From: Streptomyces sp. NBC_00442
Lineage (GTDB): Bacteria; Actinomycetota; Actinomycetes; Streptomycetales; Streptomycetaceae
NCBI RefSeq assembly: GCF_036014195.1
Contig: NZ_CP107918.1
Coordinates: forward strand, 1 to 64,000
Length of the DNA: 64,000 nucleotides
Reading direction: 5' to 3'
Numbering within the stretch: position 1 is the stretch's first letter; each line of letters opens with the position of its first letter. This document shows positions 8,769 through 18,326 of this stretch, piece after piece. The notes beneath the pieces were generated by a model. The model saw only the letters and a list, made by a program, of their open reading frames with translations. It had not been told where the DNA came from and searched no databases. The translations under genes were made by a program, and so were the position numbers.

Positions 8769-10369
8769 CGCGGCGTAAGGATGCTCTCGTCTTCGTCTTC
8801 GGGGCGGGGAGCAGTCGGCTTGACCGTGTCCGGTGCAGTCCAGGACGCGGGCATCTGGGCGGACAGCGGCAGGTAGCCGGGCAGCGCCACCTCGGTAAGG
8901 TCCGCGGCGGCAGCCGCGCGCAGATGTACCTCGGCCTCCATCTCGGTGACGGTACCGAGCACCTCGGCCGGTGTGCCGCGGGTAGCCGCCGCGTAGCGAG
9001 TGCCCCGGTCCTTCTCCGCCGCCGTAAGCAGCCGCTTGAGCCGGTCGGCCTCCCTGGCGCGGGACCGCTTCATCTCCCGGATCTGCTCCGCACTCGCCCG
9101 GTTCGACAGGTACGCCGACCCCAGATGCCGGCCCGTCACTGCGTCGTAGACCTCGATCTCGTGCTCGTGGTGCAGCATGTAACGCAGCCGCACCTTCCGC
9201 CCGGCCTGCCCGGTCATCCAGGCATCGACGTAGTGGCGATTGCGCCAGCGCACCCCCTTGCCGGTAAGAGTGCGCGCCCGGCCGTCGTCCTCGAGGGTGA
9301 ACATGTGCAGCGCGCCCGGCTCAGCGTCCTCGATGGGAGTCAGATCTGCTTCCCACGCCGCCTGCGGGGTCCTGCCGGCCAGCGAGCGGAGGTCGTGCTC
9401 GGTGTTCCACCAGGCCACCCACTGCCCCAGCAGCTCAACGAACGCCTCCAGCGGCAGCAGCCGCTGCCCGGCGGACGGCTTCCTGCCGCCCTTCAAACGC
9501 GGAGCTGCGGTGTAACCAGGCAGCTGAGCGAAGAACATCTGCTTCGCGGCTTTGTTCAACGCCTCCACCGTGCCCTTCAGATGCGGGCTGTAGGCGGGAA
9601 GGTCGATGACCGGGACTGCGAACGCGCCCAACGCCTCACCCACCGCCCTCGACAGGAAGTCCTTCCCCCGGTCGACCCGTACCGCCCCCGGCAGGCCACC
9701 GAACGGGCCGTGCTCCCCTTCACGGGATATCGCGTCCCTGAGCGCGACCAGGACCGACTCCCGACTCGGGACCTGCGCGGTCACCGCGAACCCGCAGATC
9801 ACCCGCGTCGCACAGTCGATGAACCAGGTCACCCACGGACGCCCCGGACGGCCATCGATATCAACGTCCACCTTCACCTGGACGTGATCGCTCTCCCACA
9901 CCTCGTTGCGATGCCCCACCGGGCGCTGAAGGAACACGTCATGGGCCCGGCGGGCGCTCTCCCCACCCCTGAGCCCGGCCCACTGGCCCGGCGGAACATC
10001 CCTCGTTATGGCCCGGTACAACGTCGCGAGCGACGGCGCCTGCGCCCCTCCCCCGGCCTCCACGGTGACCAGCTCCCGGTGGAGCGCAGCCGCGTTCCCA
10101 CGATGGAACGCCAACAGCTTCAACACCCCCGGCGTGACAACAAACCGCTCGCGTACCGCGGGGCCGAAACGATCCTCCGCGCGAGCCGCGGTAAGCCAGC
10201 GGCGGACCGTCCGCTCCGACGTCCCAAGCGTCTGCGCCACCATCCGCCTATGCGCCGGTGTCAACTCACCCCGACTCTCCAGGGCCAGCAGCCTGCGTAC
10301 CGCCACCGGACGCAACACACCCACATCCGCCACAGACTCAACAGACCCCACCCGGCACCCCCGACACAC
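8765..10369 (-). CDS. DDE transposase of the TnsB/TniA/Mu family
   Basis: 534 residues. An N-terminal HTH (RMVAQTLGTSERTVRRWLT) is followed by a retroviral-integrase-type core: WESDHVQVKVDVD (first Asp), AVRVDRGKDFLS (second Asp) and HLKGTVEALNKAAKQMF (Glu). After it comes a Mu-type C-terminal barrel (RWRNRHYVDAWMTGQAGRKVRLRY). All three catalytic acids are present, so the gene is probably functional. The start is uncertain: GTG 10369 opens the frame, and several GTG codons just downstream (VADVGVLRPVAV) are alternatives without clear Shine-Dalgarno sites. Direct repeats upstream resemble transposase binding sites. Confidence 0.85.
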   Translation of the reverse strand: MCRGCRVGSVESVADVGVLRPVAVRRLLALESRGELTPAHRRMVAQTLGTSERTVRRWLTAARAEDRFGPAVRERFVVTPGVLKLLAFHRGNAAALHRELVTVEAGGGAQAPSLATLYRAITRDVPPGQWAGLRGGESARRAHDVFLQRPVGHRNEVWESDHVQVKVDVDIDGRPGRPWVTWFIDCATRVICGFAVTAQVPSRESVLVALRDAISREGEHGPFGGLPGAVRVDRGKDFLSRAVGEALGAFAVPVIDLPAYSPHLKGTVEALNKAAKQMFFAQLPGYTAAPRLKGGRKPSAGQRLLPLEAFVELLGQWVAWWNTEHDLRSLAGRTPQAAWEADLTPIEDAEPGALHMFTLEDDGRARTLTGKGVRWRNRHYVDAWMTGQAGRKVRLRYMLHHEHEIEVYDAVTGRHLGSAYLSNRASAEQIREMKRSRAREADRLKRLLTAAEKDRGTRYAAATRGTPAEVLGTVTEMEAEVHLRAAAAADLTEVALPGYLPLSAQMPASWTAPDTVKPTAPRPEDEDESILTPR

Positions 10370-10435
10370 AGTCCGGGCACACCGAACCCCTAAACGATCA
10401 AAAAAACCCTACCCCACTTGGAACCCTCAGCTCAC

Positions 10436-10468
10436 TGACCAGCCAATCCTCACCCAGTGACCAGCCGA
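10436..10468 (+). repeat. two direct repeats upstream of the transposase, possible end-binding sites
   Basis: TGACCAGCCAA at 10436-10446 and TGACCAGCCGA at 10458-10468, spaced 22 bases start to start. The reverse-orientation string CTGGTCA occurs at the far end of the element (about 6747). Tns/Tni-type elements carry several transposase-binding repeats inside each end, so these probably belong to the right end. The exact terminal dinucleotides could not be fixed. The surrounding 10370-10640 stretch has no gene and is A/C-rich on this strand. Confidence 0.4.
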
Positions 10469-10649
10469 CCCCCACTCCCCGTCCAACCGACACACCCATC
10501 AGCAACACACAACACCCCATGAGAACAACCAAGTTGGCCAAGTACACAAAACGATCACTGGACAACAAAACGAGAAACTACCCGGTCAGACCACCGAGAT
10601 CCCCCAACCAGCGGTCCGCGTTTAGGAAGTGGGTGGGATTCCCTGCAAG

Positions 10650-11632
10650 GTCATCCGTGCCCCCGCAGGGTGCCCGGGGCACGATCGTGTCAGCGACCGG
10701 TTCGGGCAAGACGATCACGGCCGCCGCGTGCGCGCTGGAGAGCTTCGCAGACGGCCGGATCCTCGTGACCGTGCCGACCCTGGACCTGCTCGCGCAGACC
10801 GCCCAGGCGTGGCGGGCGGTGGGCCACCGGGCGCCGATGGTCGCGGTGTGCTCGCTGGAGAACGACGCCGTCCTCAACTCGCTCGGGGTGCGCACCACCA
10901 CCAACCCGATCCAGCTCGCCCTGTGGGCCGGACACGGGCCCGTAGTCGTGTTCGCCACGTACGCCTCACTCGTGGACCGCGAGGACATCGACGCCGAGGG
11001 CCAGCGGAAGGTTCGCGGGCCGCTGGAGGCCGCTCTGGCGGGCGGAGAGCGCCTCTACGGACAGCGCATGGACCGGTTCGACCTCGCCATCGTGGATGAG
11101 GCCCACGGAACCGCTGGTGATCTTGGCCGTCCGTGGGCGGCGATCCACGACAACGCCCGTATCCCGGCGGACTTCCGGCTCTACCTGACCGCCACACCGC
11201 GCATCCTCGCCGCAGCCCGCCCGCAGAAGAGCGAGGACGGGCAGGAGGCAGAGATCGCGACCATGGCCGACGCCCCGGACGGCACCTACGGCGCGTGGCT
11301 CACGGAGCTCGGGCTGTCGGAGGCGATCGAACGCGAGATCCTCGCGGGGTTCGAGATCGACGTCCTGGAGATCCGTGATCCCTCGCCCGTTCTCGGGGAG
11401 TCTGAGGAGGCGCGGCGGGGACGGCGCCTGGCCCTGTTGCAGACCGCCCTGTTGGAGCACGCCGCCGCGTACAACCTCCGTACGGTCATGACGTTCCACC
11501 AGAAGGTCGAAGAGGCCCGCGCGTTCGCTGACAAGCTCCCCGAGACCGCAGCCGCGCTGTACGCCAACGACGCCTCCGACGCCGACCTGGCCGCCGCCGA
11601 CAACCTCCCCGCATCGTCCATCGACATCGATG
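10650..11632 (+). pseudogene. helicase remnant truncated at both ends
   Basis: Related to the helicase at 4275. The frame retains SATGSGKT (Walker A), VTVPTLDLLAQTAQAWR, DLAIVDEAHGTAGDLGRPW (motif II), LYLTATPR, then RTVMTFHQKVEEARAFAD. Left of about 10650 the frame becomes low-complexity Pro/Thr sequence, so the first about 25 residues are lost. Right of about 11630 it runs into DVPSPLCTLPEHAGGG, so motifs IV-VI and the whole helicase-associated region are missing. The left break lies at the right border of the Tns-like transposon; the right break abuts an unrelated secreted-protein gene. An open frame continues to 11700 but should not be read as a working enzyme. Confidence 0.8.
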
Positions 11633-11686
11633 TGCCTTCTCCCTTGTGCACCTTGCCCGAGCACGCAGGCGGAGGCAATCAGCGGG

Positions 11687-12037
11687 TCAGAAGGTGTTGA
11701 AGATGACGGAGCGGAACTTCACGTCGGGGGGGCTAGTGAGCCCCTTCTTGATGACTGTGGCGGTGCCGAGGCACTCGAGGTCGGTGTAGACGGTGGCGAC
11801 GTTGTCGGTGGCGTTCCTTCCGCTCCAGGCGCCGCTGTGGTCCTCGGGCTTGTCCACACCGAGAAGGTCGATGCACTTGTGGCTTGCCGGGTTGTTCTCG
11901 GTGTCGGTCTCCGTCCTGCCCTGTTCGTTGGTGAACGTGTAGCTGAACTTGCCGGTGGCGGCGTCGGCCGAGGTGGGCAGGGTGACGATGAGGGCCAGAG
12001 CGCCGAGGGCGGCACCGACCGTGTGACGAAGACGCAC
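11687..12037 (-). CDS. small secreted protein
   Basis: 116 residues with a Sec signal peptide (MRLRHTVGAALGALALIVTL, then PTSADA before the predicted cleavage). The mature chain, rich in Thr/Asn, has two Cys residues that could pair (HKCIDLLG and DLECLG). GTG at 12037 has AGGAG five to six bases upstream, so the 156-residue extension is rejected. No family recognised. It belongs to a scattered set of short exported proteins in this window. Confidence 0.7.
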   Translation of the reverse strand: MRLRHTVGAALGALALIVTLPTSADAATGKFSYTFTNEQGRTETDTENNPASHKCIDLLGVDKPEDHSGAWSGRNATDNVATVYTDLECLGTATVIKKGLTSPPDVKFRSVIFNTF

Positions 12038-12359
12038 GTGTACTCCTACAGGCACTGAAGGGGATGTGGAACGTGAGCGCCGGGGTCTGGGGCCTCCCCC
12101 CTCAGACTCACCTGACCAGCACCAAAAACCTCTCACCGCCTGGCAGAAGTCACCCATAGGACGGGCGAAGAACCGATACCCCTATCCGCCATGCGAGGGA
12201 CACCCAAACCATCCGCCCCACCGCCGGCCCGGGAGCAGCACTGCCCCTCCTTCACGCAGCGACGGCAGTGGGGGCAGGAGGCGACACTGTTAAGGAGCAA
12301 GCTCAATGGCCGGACGTGGGCCAAGAGGACTCTTGCCTGTTCGGGTTCTGCGGTGACCG
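12038..12359. other. intergenic, no gene seen
   Basis: Both strands contain only short overlapping open frames without family resemblance or convincing ribosome sites. The stretch separates the leftward secreted-protein gene from the 3' end of the leftward sulfotransferase-like gene. It should hold the promoter of the former and a terminator of the latter, but I could not pin either. Confidence 0.4.
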
Positions 12360-13346
12360 TCAACGGGCGGGAGTGCGCGTGGCGGGAAGCGCGGGCGGGG
12401 CGGCTGGGTGGTGGGAGGGGGGCAGGAGGCTGCTGTGGTGTTGTTCGAGGAGGCGCTCGTGGGCGGGGGTGAAATAGGTGCGCCAGGCGCCCACCGCCAG
12501 GGGCCCGGTGCCGGGGTTGGTGGCGGTAGTGGTGGAGGGGGCGGGCCAGGCCGGTAGGGGGTCAGAGTCGGTGATGGCCGCGTGCAGGCGGGCCAGGGCC
12601 TGGTCGCGTGCCGCGGTGGTGCCGCCGAGGGCTGGGCCGGCGAGGTCTTCGTGGGTGATCACGCAGACGGCGGGGTGGTGGAGCAGCCAGCTGCTGCGGC
12701 GTGCCTCGTCCATGCCGGGAAAGTTGGGGTCGCTCAAGGCGAGGGTGATCTTGGCGTCCAAGGTGGGCAGAGCAGCCAGGATGCTGTGATAAACGAGGTG
12801 TTCGGGCATCGACCCCACAGCGTCGACGGGCCGCGAGAGCAGATGGATCTGGTCGATGATGCGGTCGCGGAGATCGCGGTGGTGGAAGACGATCCGTGGG
12901 TGCCCGCCGCTCTGCCAGTGGCGCAGGAAGTCGGCGTCGGCGCGGGCCAGGTCCAGCCCGGTCAGGTACCAGCAGCCCCGGCCCGGCAGTAGCCCGTAGA
13001 GGTCCTGCGACGGGATCCGGGCGAGACGGGCTTCGAGAGCCGGTTCGATCGGGGAGGCGTGGGTGACGGGCTGGCCCAGGCGCATCCACCACACCCGCCA
13101 CAGGGCGCTGACCGCCTCCTGGAACGCCTCCTGCAAGGCGTGTCCTTTGAACTTGAGCAGGCGCACCGCTTCGTGTTGGCCGTAGCCGGCCAGCAGTACG
13201 GGGTAGGTCTCGCCGGGGGCGGGCTGCTCCTCCTCGAGCGGGCTGCCGCTCATTGTGCCGTACGAGGTGAAGCCGAGGGCGCTGGTGGCCTGGTTCAGCA
13301 GCTGGGTGCCGCTGCCGCGCAGTGAGACGACGATGACCTGGGGCAC
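12360..13346 (-). CDS. sulfotransferase-fold protein
   Basis: 328 residues. The N terminus MPQVIVVSLRGSGTQLLNQ has the 5'-phosphosulfate loop form (SxRGSGT) seen in sulfotransferases, and the central FHHRDLRDRIIDQIHLL resembles the 3'-phosphate-binding R-D-x-R-D segment. ICVITHEDL-like (AVCVITHEDLAG) and LARLHAAI regions follow. By fold it should transfer sulfate from PAPS or be a P-loop relative; the acceptor is unknown. Start GTG 13346 with CGGAGA six bases upstream. It follows the TPR-like gene by 75 bases on the same strand, suggesting a two-gene operon. The C-terminal 30 residues are Pro/Ala/His-rich. Confidence 0.6.
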   Translation of the reverse strand: MPQVIVVSLRGSGTQLLNQATSALGFTSYGTMSGSPLEEEQPAPGETYPVLLAGYGQHEAVRLLKFKGHALQEAFQEAVSALWRVWWMRLGQPVTHASPIEPALEARLARIPSQDLYGLLPGRGCWYLTGLDLARADADFLRHWQSGGHPRIVFHHRDLRDRIIDQIHLLSRPVDAVGSMPEHLVYHSILAALPTLDAKITLALSDPNFPGMDEARRSSWLLHHPAVCVITHEDLAGPALGGTTAARDQALARLHAAITDSDPLPAWPAPSTTTATNPGTGPLAVGAWRTYFTPAHERLLEQHHSSLLPPSHHPAAPPALPATRTPAR

Positions 13347-13421
13347 GAGGGGTCTCCGGGGAACTTAATAGGGCGCCCCCTGGTGCCTGCTCGGTGCGGT
13401 GGGCTGCCGGGACGAATGGGA

Positions 13422-14684
13422 TCAGCGGGTTGGTACGGGGTGGGAGTGCGGCTGTGCGGGCATCCGGGTCGCCGGGGTGCGGGACGTTAGGAGGAGGTCT
13501 TCGTAGGTGTGGTGGCGGCGGGCGGTGACCCGCTCGTGCAGCAGGGCTGCAGCGCGGGCCGGGTCGCCGGCGTCGATCAGGGCGCGGGCGAGGGTGTCCT
13601 GGACGATCTCCCGCTCCACCCGCACCCCGCCCAGAGCTTCGACCTGCCCACCCAGCCCGGCCAACAGCTTCACCGCCCGGCCTGGGCGCCCGGCGGTCAC
13701 CCAGGCCAGGGCCTGCACCACGGGGGCCAGCACGTCGCGGAACTCCGGGCGCTCGTCCGCGCCGGCGCGGCCGGCCAAGGCCTCCAGGTCGTCGGTGGCG
13801 GCCTCGCAGGCCAAGGCCAGGGCCAGGTTGAAGGTGTGGAAGACCTCCGCCATCCCGCCCGGGGCCGCCAGCAGCTCCCGCACGTGGGTCAGGTCGCTGA
13901 GGCGGGCGGGCGCCTGGCCGGCCAGCAGCAGCCGCCAGTTCGTCGCCGCCTGCATCCCCACATCGGCCCGGGTCAGCACCTCATCCGCCCGCCGCCGGGC
14001 GTCCGCGAAGTCTCCGCAGCTCAGCGACTGCAGGGCCGCATGCCAGTTCAAGTGTCGGAACTGCACGGCCTGCGGATCGCCCGCGAGCCACCCATCGAGG
14101 AAAGCGATGGCAGCCGTCCCGGCACCCTGCTCGTGCTCGGCATGCGTGCGGGCATGCGCGGCAACCCCCGAACGGGGGTACAGGCCCAGGGTGTGCTCGG
14201 CCAACTGGTGGGCGTCCTCGGTGCGGCCTTGCTCCACCCGCGTCCACGCCTTCCACCCCGCCCACGGCCAACTCTCCGGCCCGGCCAGCGCGTACTGCTC
14301 CTCCACCAGCGCATCCCCGCGCTGCCGGTAGCCCGGTCCGGTGCAAGCAGAGAAGGCGCCCAGCATCAGAGCAGCCGCCTCATCACCGGGCCACTGCGCG
14401 AAATGGGCCAGCAGGTGCTCGGCCGCCAGCGGGTACTGCCGGTGGGTGTACAGGAAAATCCCGTATACCACACTCGCCTCCCGCGCCCCGGCCGCCTGCG
14501 CCGCCTCGAACGCAGCCACCAGCTCGACCTTCAACGCCTCGTCACTCATGCCGCCACTGGTCTGCAAGACCAGCAACGCCCGCGCTACACCGCACTCAGG
14601 CTGCTCGGCCTGCCAGGACCGCAGCAGGGGAAGCGCCCGACCGGACAACGCCGCCACCTCCCGCACCACCAGCCGCTCCATCAC
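13422..14684 (-). CDS. TPR-like helical repeat protein
   Basis: 420 residues, almost wholly alpha-helical, with repeated Ala/Leu helix pairs (YPLAAEHLLAHFAQWPGDEAA, EDAHQLAEHTLGLYPRSG, AVKLLAGLGGQVEALGG, PARAAALLHERVTARR) that look like degenerate tetratricopeptide repeats. No catalytic motif. Start GTG 14684 or the next ATG. It lies directly upstream of the sulfotransferase-like gene, so a scaffold or substrate-presentation partner is plausible, as TPR units accompany some sulfotransferases; that link is inferred. Confidence 0.6.
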   Translation of the reverse strand: MMERLVVREVAALSGRALPLLRSWQAEQPECGVARALLVLQTSGGMSDEALKVELVAAFEAAQAAGAREASVVYGIFLYTHRQYPLAAEHLLAHFAQWPGDEAAALMLGAFSACTGPGYRQRGDALVEEQYALAGPESWPWAGWKAWTRVEQGRTEDAHQLAEHTLGLYPRSGVAAHARTHAEHEQGAGTAAIAFLDGWLAGDPQAVQFRHLNWHAALQSLSCGDFADARRRADEVLTRADVGMQAATNWRLLLAGQAPARLSDLTHVRELLAAPGGMAEVFHTFNLALALACEAATDDLEALAGRAGADERPEFRDVLAPVVQALAWVTAGRPGRAVKLLAGLGGQVEALGGVRVEREIVQDTLARALIDAGDPARAAALLHERVTARRHHTYEDLLLTSRTPATRMPAQPHSHPVPTR

Positions 14685-14740
14685 TCGCCCCCCCTATTCC
14701 CCTCCCTCACCGCGTGAGATCACTCAGGCATCGTCGGTCA

Positions 14741-15112
14741 CTAGGAGGGCCCAGGGCCACCACCCCCATTATTTTGTACATTGCCTCCGCCTCCGCCTTC
14801 GTCACCGTCGGCGTCGCACACGATGCCGCTGTTGCCGCAGTGGTTGCGGGGCAGCGACACCGGCAGCCGCAGCGCGCTCCCGCTGACCGCTCCGGGGCTC
14901 GCGACCGTGGCACCGCTGGCCAGAGCTCCGCCCACGTTGGCGCAGCTGTTGCCGAACGTCGCGTTCCCGACCGAGATGACACCGGCCTGCGCGGCACCGG
15001 CCGGAATCAGCCCGGCGCCGACCGCCGCACCCACCGCACCCACCCGAAGAGCCGTGCGCGCCGCCCGACGCGAACCCTCACCCCGGCCCGCTGTATTGGT
15101 CATTGCATCCAC
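14741..15112 (-). CDS. small secreted Gly-rich protein with chaplin-like segment
   Basis: About 123 residues. GTG 15112 is preceded by AGGAGG with six-base spacing and is preferred over the ATG at 15103. A twin-Arg/Ala-rich signal region (SRRAARTALRVGAVGAAVG, ending GAAQA) leads to a mature part with VGNATFGNSCANVGG, a Ser/Val-rich stretch and NHCGNSGIVCDADGDE, then a Gly/Asn tail. The GNxxxxNxC/HCGNSGIVC spacing recalls chaplins, the hydrophobic aerial-hypha coat proteins, but it is not a clean match. Cell-surface or extracellular location is expected. Confidence 0.55.
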   Translation of the reverse strand: MDAMTNTAGRGEGSRRAARTALRVGAVGAAVGAGLIPAGAAQAGVISVGNATFGNSCANVGGALASGATVASPGAVSGSALRLPVSLPRNHCGNSGIVCDADGDEGGGGGNVQNNGGGGPGPS

Positions 15113-15339
15113 CGTGCACCTCCTAAGATCCAAACGGCACACCGCAGACGCCTGCCTGGTGCGCCCTGAGGGTGCGCCCTGAGGAAGACCTGTCCCCCCG
15201 ACAACGACGTCCTCCCTGCCGAGACACGGCCACCGCATGTGTGGCACCGCGGGGATGCTGCGACTCGCAGGACCAGGCTTACGGAGTGAACCCTTTCTGC
15301 GGCGGGGAACAGTCCGGTCCGCTCGGGAAGGTGTAGGGC

Positions 15340-15702
15340 ATGCAGCTTTTTGATCTTCCTGTCCCATTGGCTCTGTGCCGGCCTGTCGCGCAGGTGCGGG
15401 GTGGAGAGGGTCTGAGCCTGGAGCCGAAATTCGACGGCTGGCGCTGCCAGGTCCTGGCACGCGAGGGCCGGCTGTGGAGTCGGCACGGCACCGAGCTGAC
15501 CGGGCCGTTCGCCGATGTGGCCGAGGCGGCCCGGTCCCTGCCCGCGTGTGTGTTGGACGCGGAGCTCGTCGCGGTCCTGGACAGCGGGGAGGTGGCGTTC
15601 TCCCGGCTGCAGTCCCGCTCCGGACGCGGGCCCCGGCGAGGAGAGGACTTCACTGTCCACCTGGCCGTGTTCGATCTCCTGGCCGTGGGGGACACCGACT
15701 GG
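15340..15702 (+). pseudogene. ATP-dependent DNA ligase, N-terminal remnant
   Basis: The frame begins MQLFDLPVPLALCRPVAQ and keeps the nucleotidyltransferase motif I, LEPKFDGWRCQVL, with the Lys that would be adenylated, plus the SRHGTELTG and LDAELVAVLD (motif III-like) segments. Homology stops at LAVGDTDW near 15700, exactly where the end of an insertion sequence begins, and the frame then reads into IS sequence. All motifs after III and the oligonucleotide-binding domain are gone. A separate ligase of the same type is also broken at 35826-39570. Confidence 0.8.
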
Positions 15703-16933
15703 GTCGTTTGGCGGTTTTGCCCACTTCCTGGTGGGTGGCGGGATGGCGGTTCTTGGAGCCGGGTGAGCGTCCGGGGCCGGGCCGGCTGGGTTTGGGCACC
15801 CGGGCCGGGCAGGGCAAGTGGGGTCGCAGGTGCCGAAACCCGCGCCGGACCCGAGTGGGTGTGAGTACCGTGTCGGGGCGGGTGGTCTTCTCCCAGGGCT
15901 TGCGCACGTCTGTCGTCAGCGGGGCTGCGAGGCGGAGTTGGGTGTGCGCGACGATGACGATCCAGGTCCAGCGGTCCGCCGCCTGCGGGTCACGCATGCG
16001 GGGACGGGCCCAGCCCAGTGACTGTTTGAACAGGCGAAATGTGTGTTCAAGGTCGAATCGGCGCAGGTAACTGGACCAGATGAAGTCGACGTCGTCCGGG
16101 GTGGCGCCGGTTGTGGAGGACCACAGCCATACCGGAGGTGCGTCGCGGTGGCGTGGCAGGTGATCGACTTTGAGGCGGATCAGGGTGCCCTCGATGACGG
16201 GGAGTTCGCTGCTGTGGTCGATCCAGGCGGACCGCTGCTGGAGCCGGGGATGGAGGCGGTCCCACGCTCGGGCTTCGGCTTTTCCGTAACGAGGCGTGTC
16301 GTTCACCGTGACGACCACGGGCTGCGGCCAGGTCTGCGGGTCGGCGAGCCGGAACTCCTTGCCGTGCCTCGGTGGCCGACCACCTCTTGGGTCGTGCACG
16401 TGCGGGGGTTTCGGCAGCCGCAGGTTGCGGTCGGAGCGCAGGCGGCCGACCAGTTCCACGGGCAGGTCCCGCAGCAGATAGGCGAGGCGCATGACGTCGT
16501 AGCCGGCGTCCATCACGATCAGCATGTCCCGGTCGCCCGGCTGCCACTGACGTGTCGTGATGAGGCGTTCGGTCACATGCCGGAGCTGCCTGGCGGTGAC
16601 GGCTGCGGTGTCGTCTGCGGGGCCGAGCCGGACGACGTCCAGTACCTGGGTCCAGGAGGTGCGGTCCGGGGTGAGCGCGGCGACGAAGGAGTACGGCCAG
16701 CCCGGGATGATCTGCGCCGCCGCTTTCGAACGGCCGTGGACGTGGCAGAAGAGCCGTTCCGGTGCACACGCGGCTTCCGAGCGCAGCCACGGGGAAGCGT
16801 CCACGGTGAGCACGAGCCGCCCGCCGAACCGGGGCAACGGTAGCGATGCCAGCAGGTCCTGTAGCTGGTCGGTGTCCAGGCGCCCGTAGTTGAGGGCACC
16901 GTACAGCGAGCGACTGCGCAGATATTTCCAGCC
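15650..16933 (-). pseudogene. 5'-truncated large transposase (same family as 27612-29063)
   Basis: The frame is closely similar to the complete transposase at 27612-29063: RLVLTVDASPWLR, LFCHVHGRSKAA, QIIPGWPYSFVAAL, LIVMDAGYDVMRLAYLL, FDLEHTFRLFKQSLGW and AHTQLRLAAPL. Homology continues upstream without a start codon (SLYGALNYGRLDT) to about 16930, where an in-frame TAG follows, so roughly 75 N-terminal residues are missing. The 3' end overlaps the truncated DNA ligase; the IS end GGCGGTTTTGCCCAC near 15710 matches the end of the full copy. Probably an immobile remnant. Confidence 0.8.
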
Positions 16934-17078
16934 AGTGAGTACCTACGTGGCCGGAACATGCCTGTCGACCGGAACTTGATGATCATTACGCTGGGTCGAC
17001 GGATGGTGCCGTTCTGTGCACCGCTGTTGGCCTGCGTGACCGCAGGTGTCACACGTCGGTACAGAGAGGCTGAACGTC

Positions 17079-18074
17079 ATGACCGAGTCTGGAACGCTGG
17101 AGTCGCCGCCAGATGTCTCGTGCAGTTTCAAGGCCGTGGGGCTTCCCGCACGGCGGGACGGTTCTCTTCACGCGAAGCCCGGCGATACGGTCGAGTTCCT
17201 CCTGACCGTCACCAACGACTCGACCACCGAGCAGCCTCAACTGCTCCTCGCCGTGGGTGGTAACACCTCTTACGAGGATCCCACTGATTTTACCGTTAAT
17301 GGAGAGAAGAGGGAGGAACTCGCGCCCGGCACGTTCGGGGCGGGGAACCGCGTAAATTACGGCATCCCCTACACCACCGGCGCGCCGCTGGCGCCCGGTG
17401 AGACAATCACGATCCGCTTCTCCCGGCGAATCTCCACCACGCCGAAGGAGCGTGCCATCTGCCATGTTGGTGTTCGCAGCATCAACACCTCGGTCCTCAC
17501 CAGGATTCTTGTCCAAAGCGTGATCGACACGCACTACGCGGGGCTGGATCTCGCTCTGACGGGCCCGGGTACCGCCGCCGCTGGTGAACAGGCAGCCCTC
17601 CGCCTTGACATCACCAACACCGATTCGCTGAACACGGACAACGATCACACCGAGGGCCAGAGCTTGAGGGTGGTCGTTTTCGCCGACTCCCGCATTACCG
17701 GGGTCAGCGGGGAGATCCCGAACGAAGGCACGAAGACGGAGGTCAAGCGGGCCGCTCTTCGCAAGCTCAAGGTGCCCGGGGCCTGGTCGAGCACTGCGGG
17801 CCTCAAGAAGCTGGCCGTCGGCGCAACCCACAGCGTGGACATCACTCTGACTGTGACGACGGAGCCTTCCCTGTTGGCCGGCACGTCACCGGCCATCATT
17901 GAAGTGTGGATCGGCAATTTCGACAAGGTGGGGGTGTGGGAGTTGCTGGGTTCGAAGGCGACCCGGGACGGCCTCGTGAAGATGCAGCAGGCGAACCCGG
18001 AGCAGTTTTGGTCCACGCAGTACCAGCTAGCCGTCCCTGCCCCTTCCTCGGTGCAGGACGTCCCTCAACCCTGA
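17079..18074 (+). CDS. hypothetical protein with Ig/CARDB-like beta domains
   Basis: 331 residues starting MTESGTLESPPDVSCSF. Beta-rich sequence: KPGDTVEFLLTVTNDST, APGETITIRFSRRI, AAGEQAALRLDITNTDS and GATHSVDITLTV are typical of tandem extracellular-type beta sandwiches that handle gene-dosage-like 'LTVTN' repeats. There is no signal peptide or membrane anchor, so it is either cytoplasmic or exported by another route. ATG 17079 has GAGAGG nine bases upstream and is preferred over GTG 17046. No enzyme motif; family not recognised. Confidence 0.65.
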   Translation: MTESGTLESPPDVSCSFKAVGLPARRDGSLHAKPGDTVEFLLTVTNDSTTEQPQLLLAVGGNTSYEDPTDFTVNGEKREELAPGTFGAGNRVNYGIPYTTGAPLAPGETITIRFSRRISTTPKERAICHVGVRSINTSVLTRILVQSVIDTHYAGLDLALTGPGTAAAGEQAALRLDITNTDSLNTDNDHTEGQSLRVVVFADSRITGVSGEIPNEGTKTEVKRAALRKLKVPGAWSSTAGLKKLAVGATHSVDITLTVTTEPSLLAGTSPAIIEVWIGNFDKVGVWELLGSKATRDGLVKMQQANPEQFWSTQYQLAVPAPSSVQDVPQP

Positions 18075-18326
18075 CTGAGGAAGGCTCCTCCGGGACCGAG
18101 ACAGTGCTGGGACATCGCAGGGAGGTGGCCGGGGCGCTGCACTTGGAAGGCGCCGGCTGTCGGCGCGGCGCGCGACAACCTCGTCTTGATGTCCTGGTCC
18201 TGGTCTGGCGGGCGGTCGCCCTGGTCGTGACCACCCAGACCCTGTTCGGACGCCCGGTCTACTTGCAGCAGTAGGCCGGGCGTCCGGCTCCGCGTCGTCC
18301 TGCCCCTGCAAGGCTTATACCGAATA

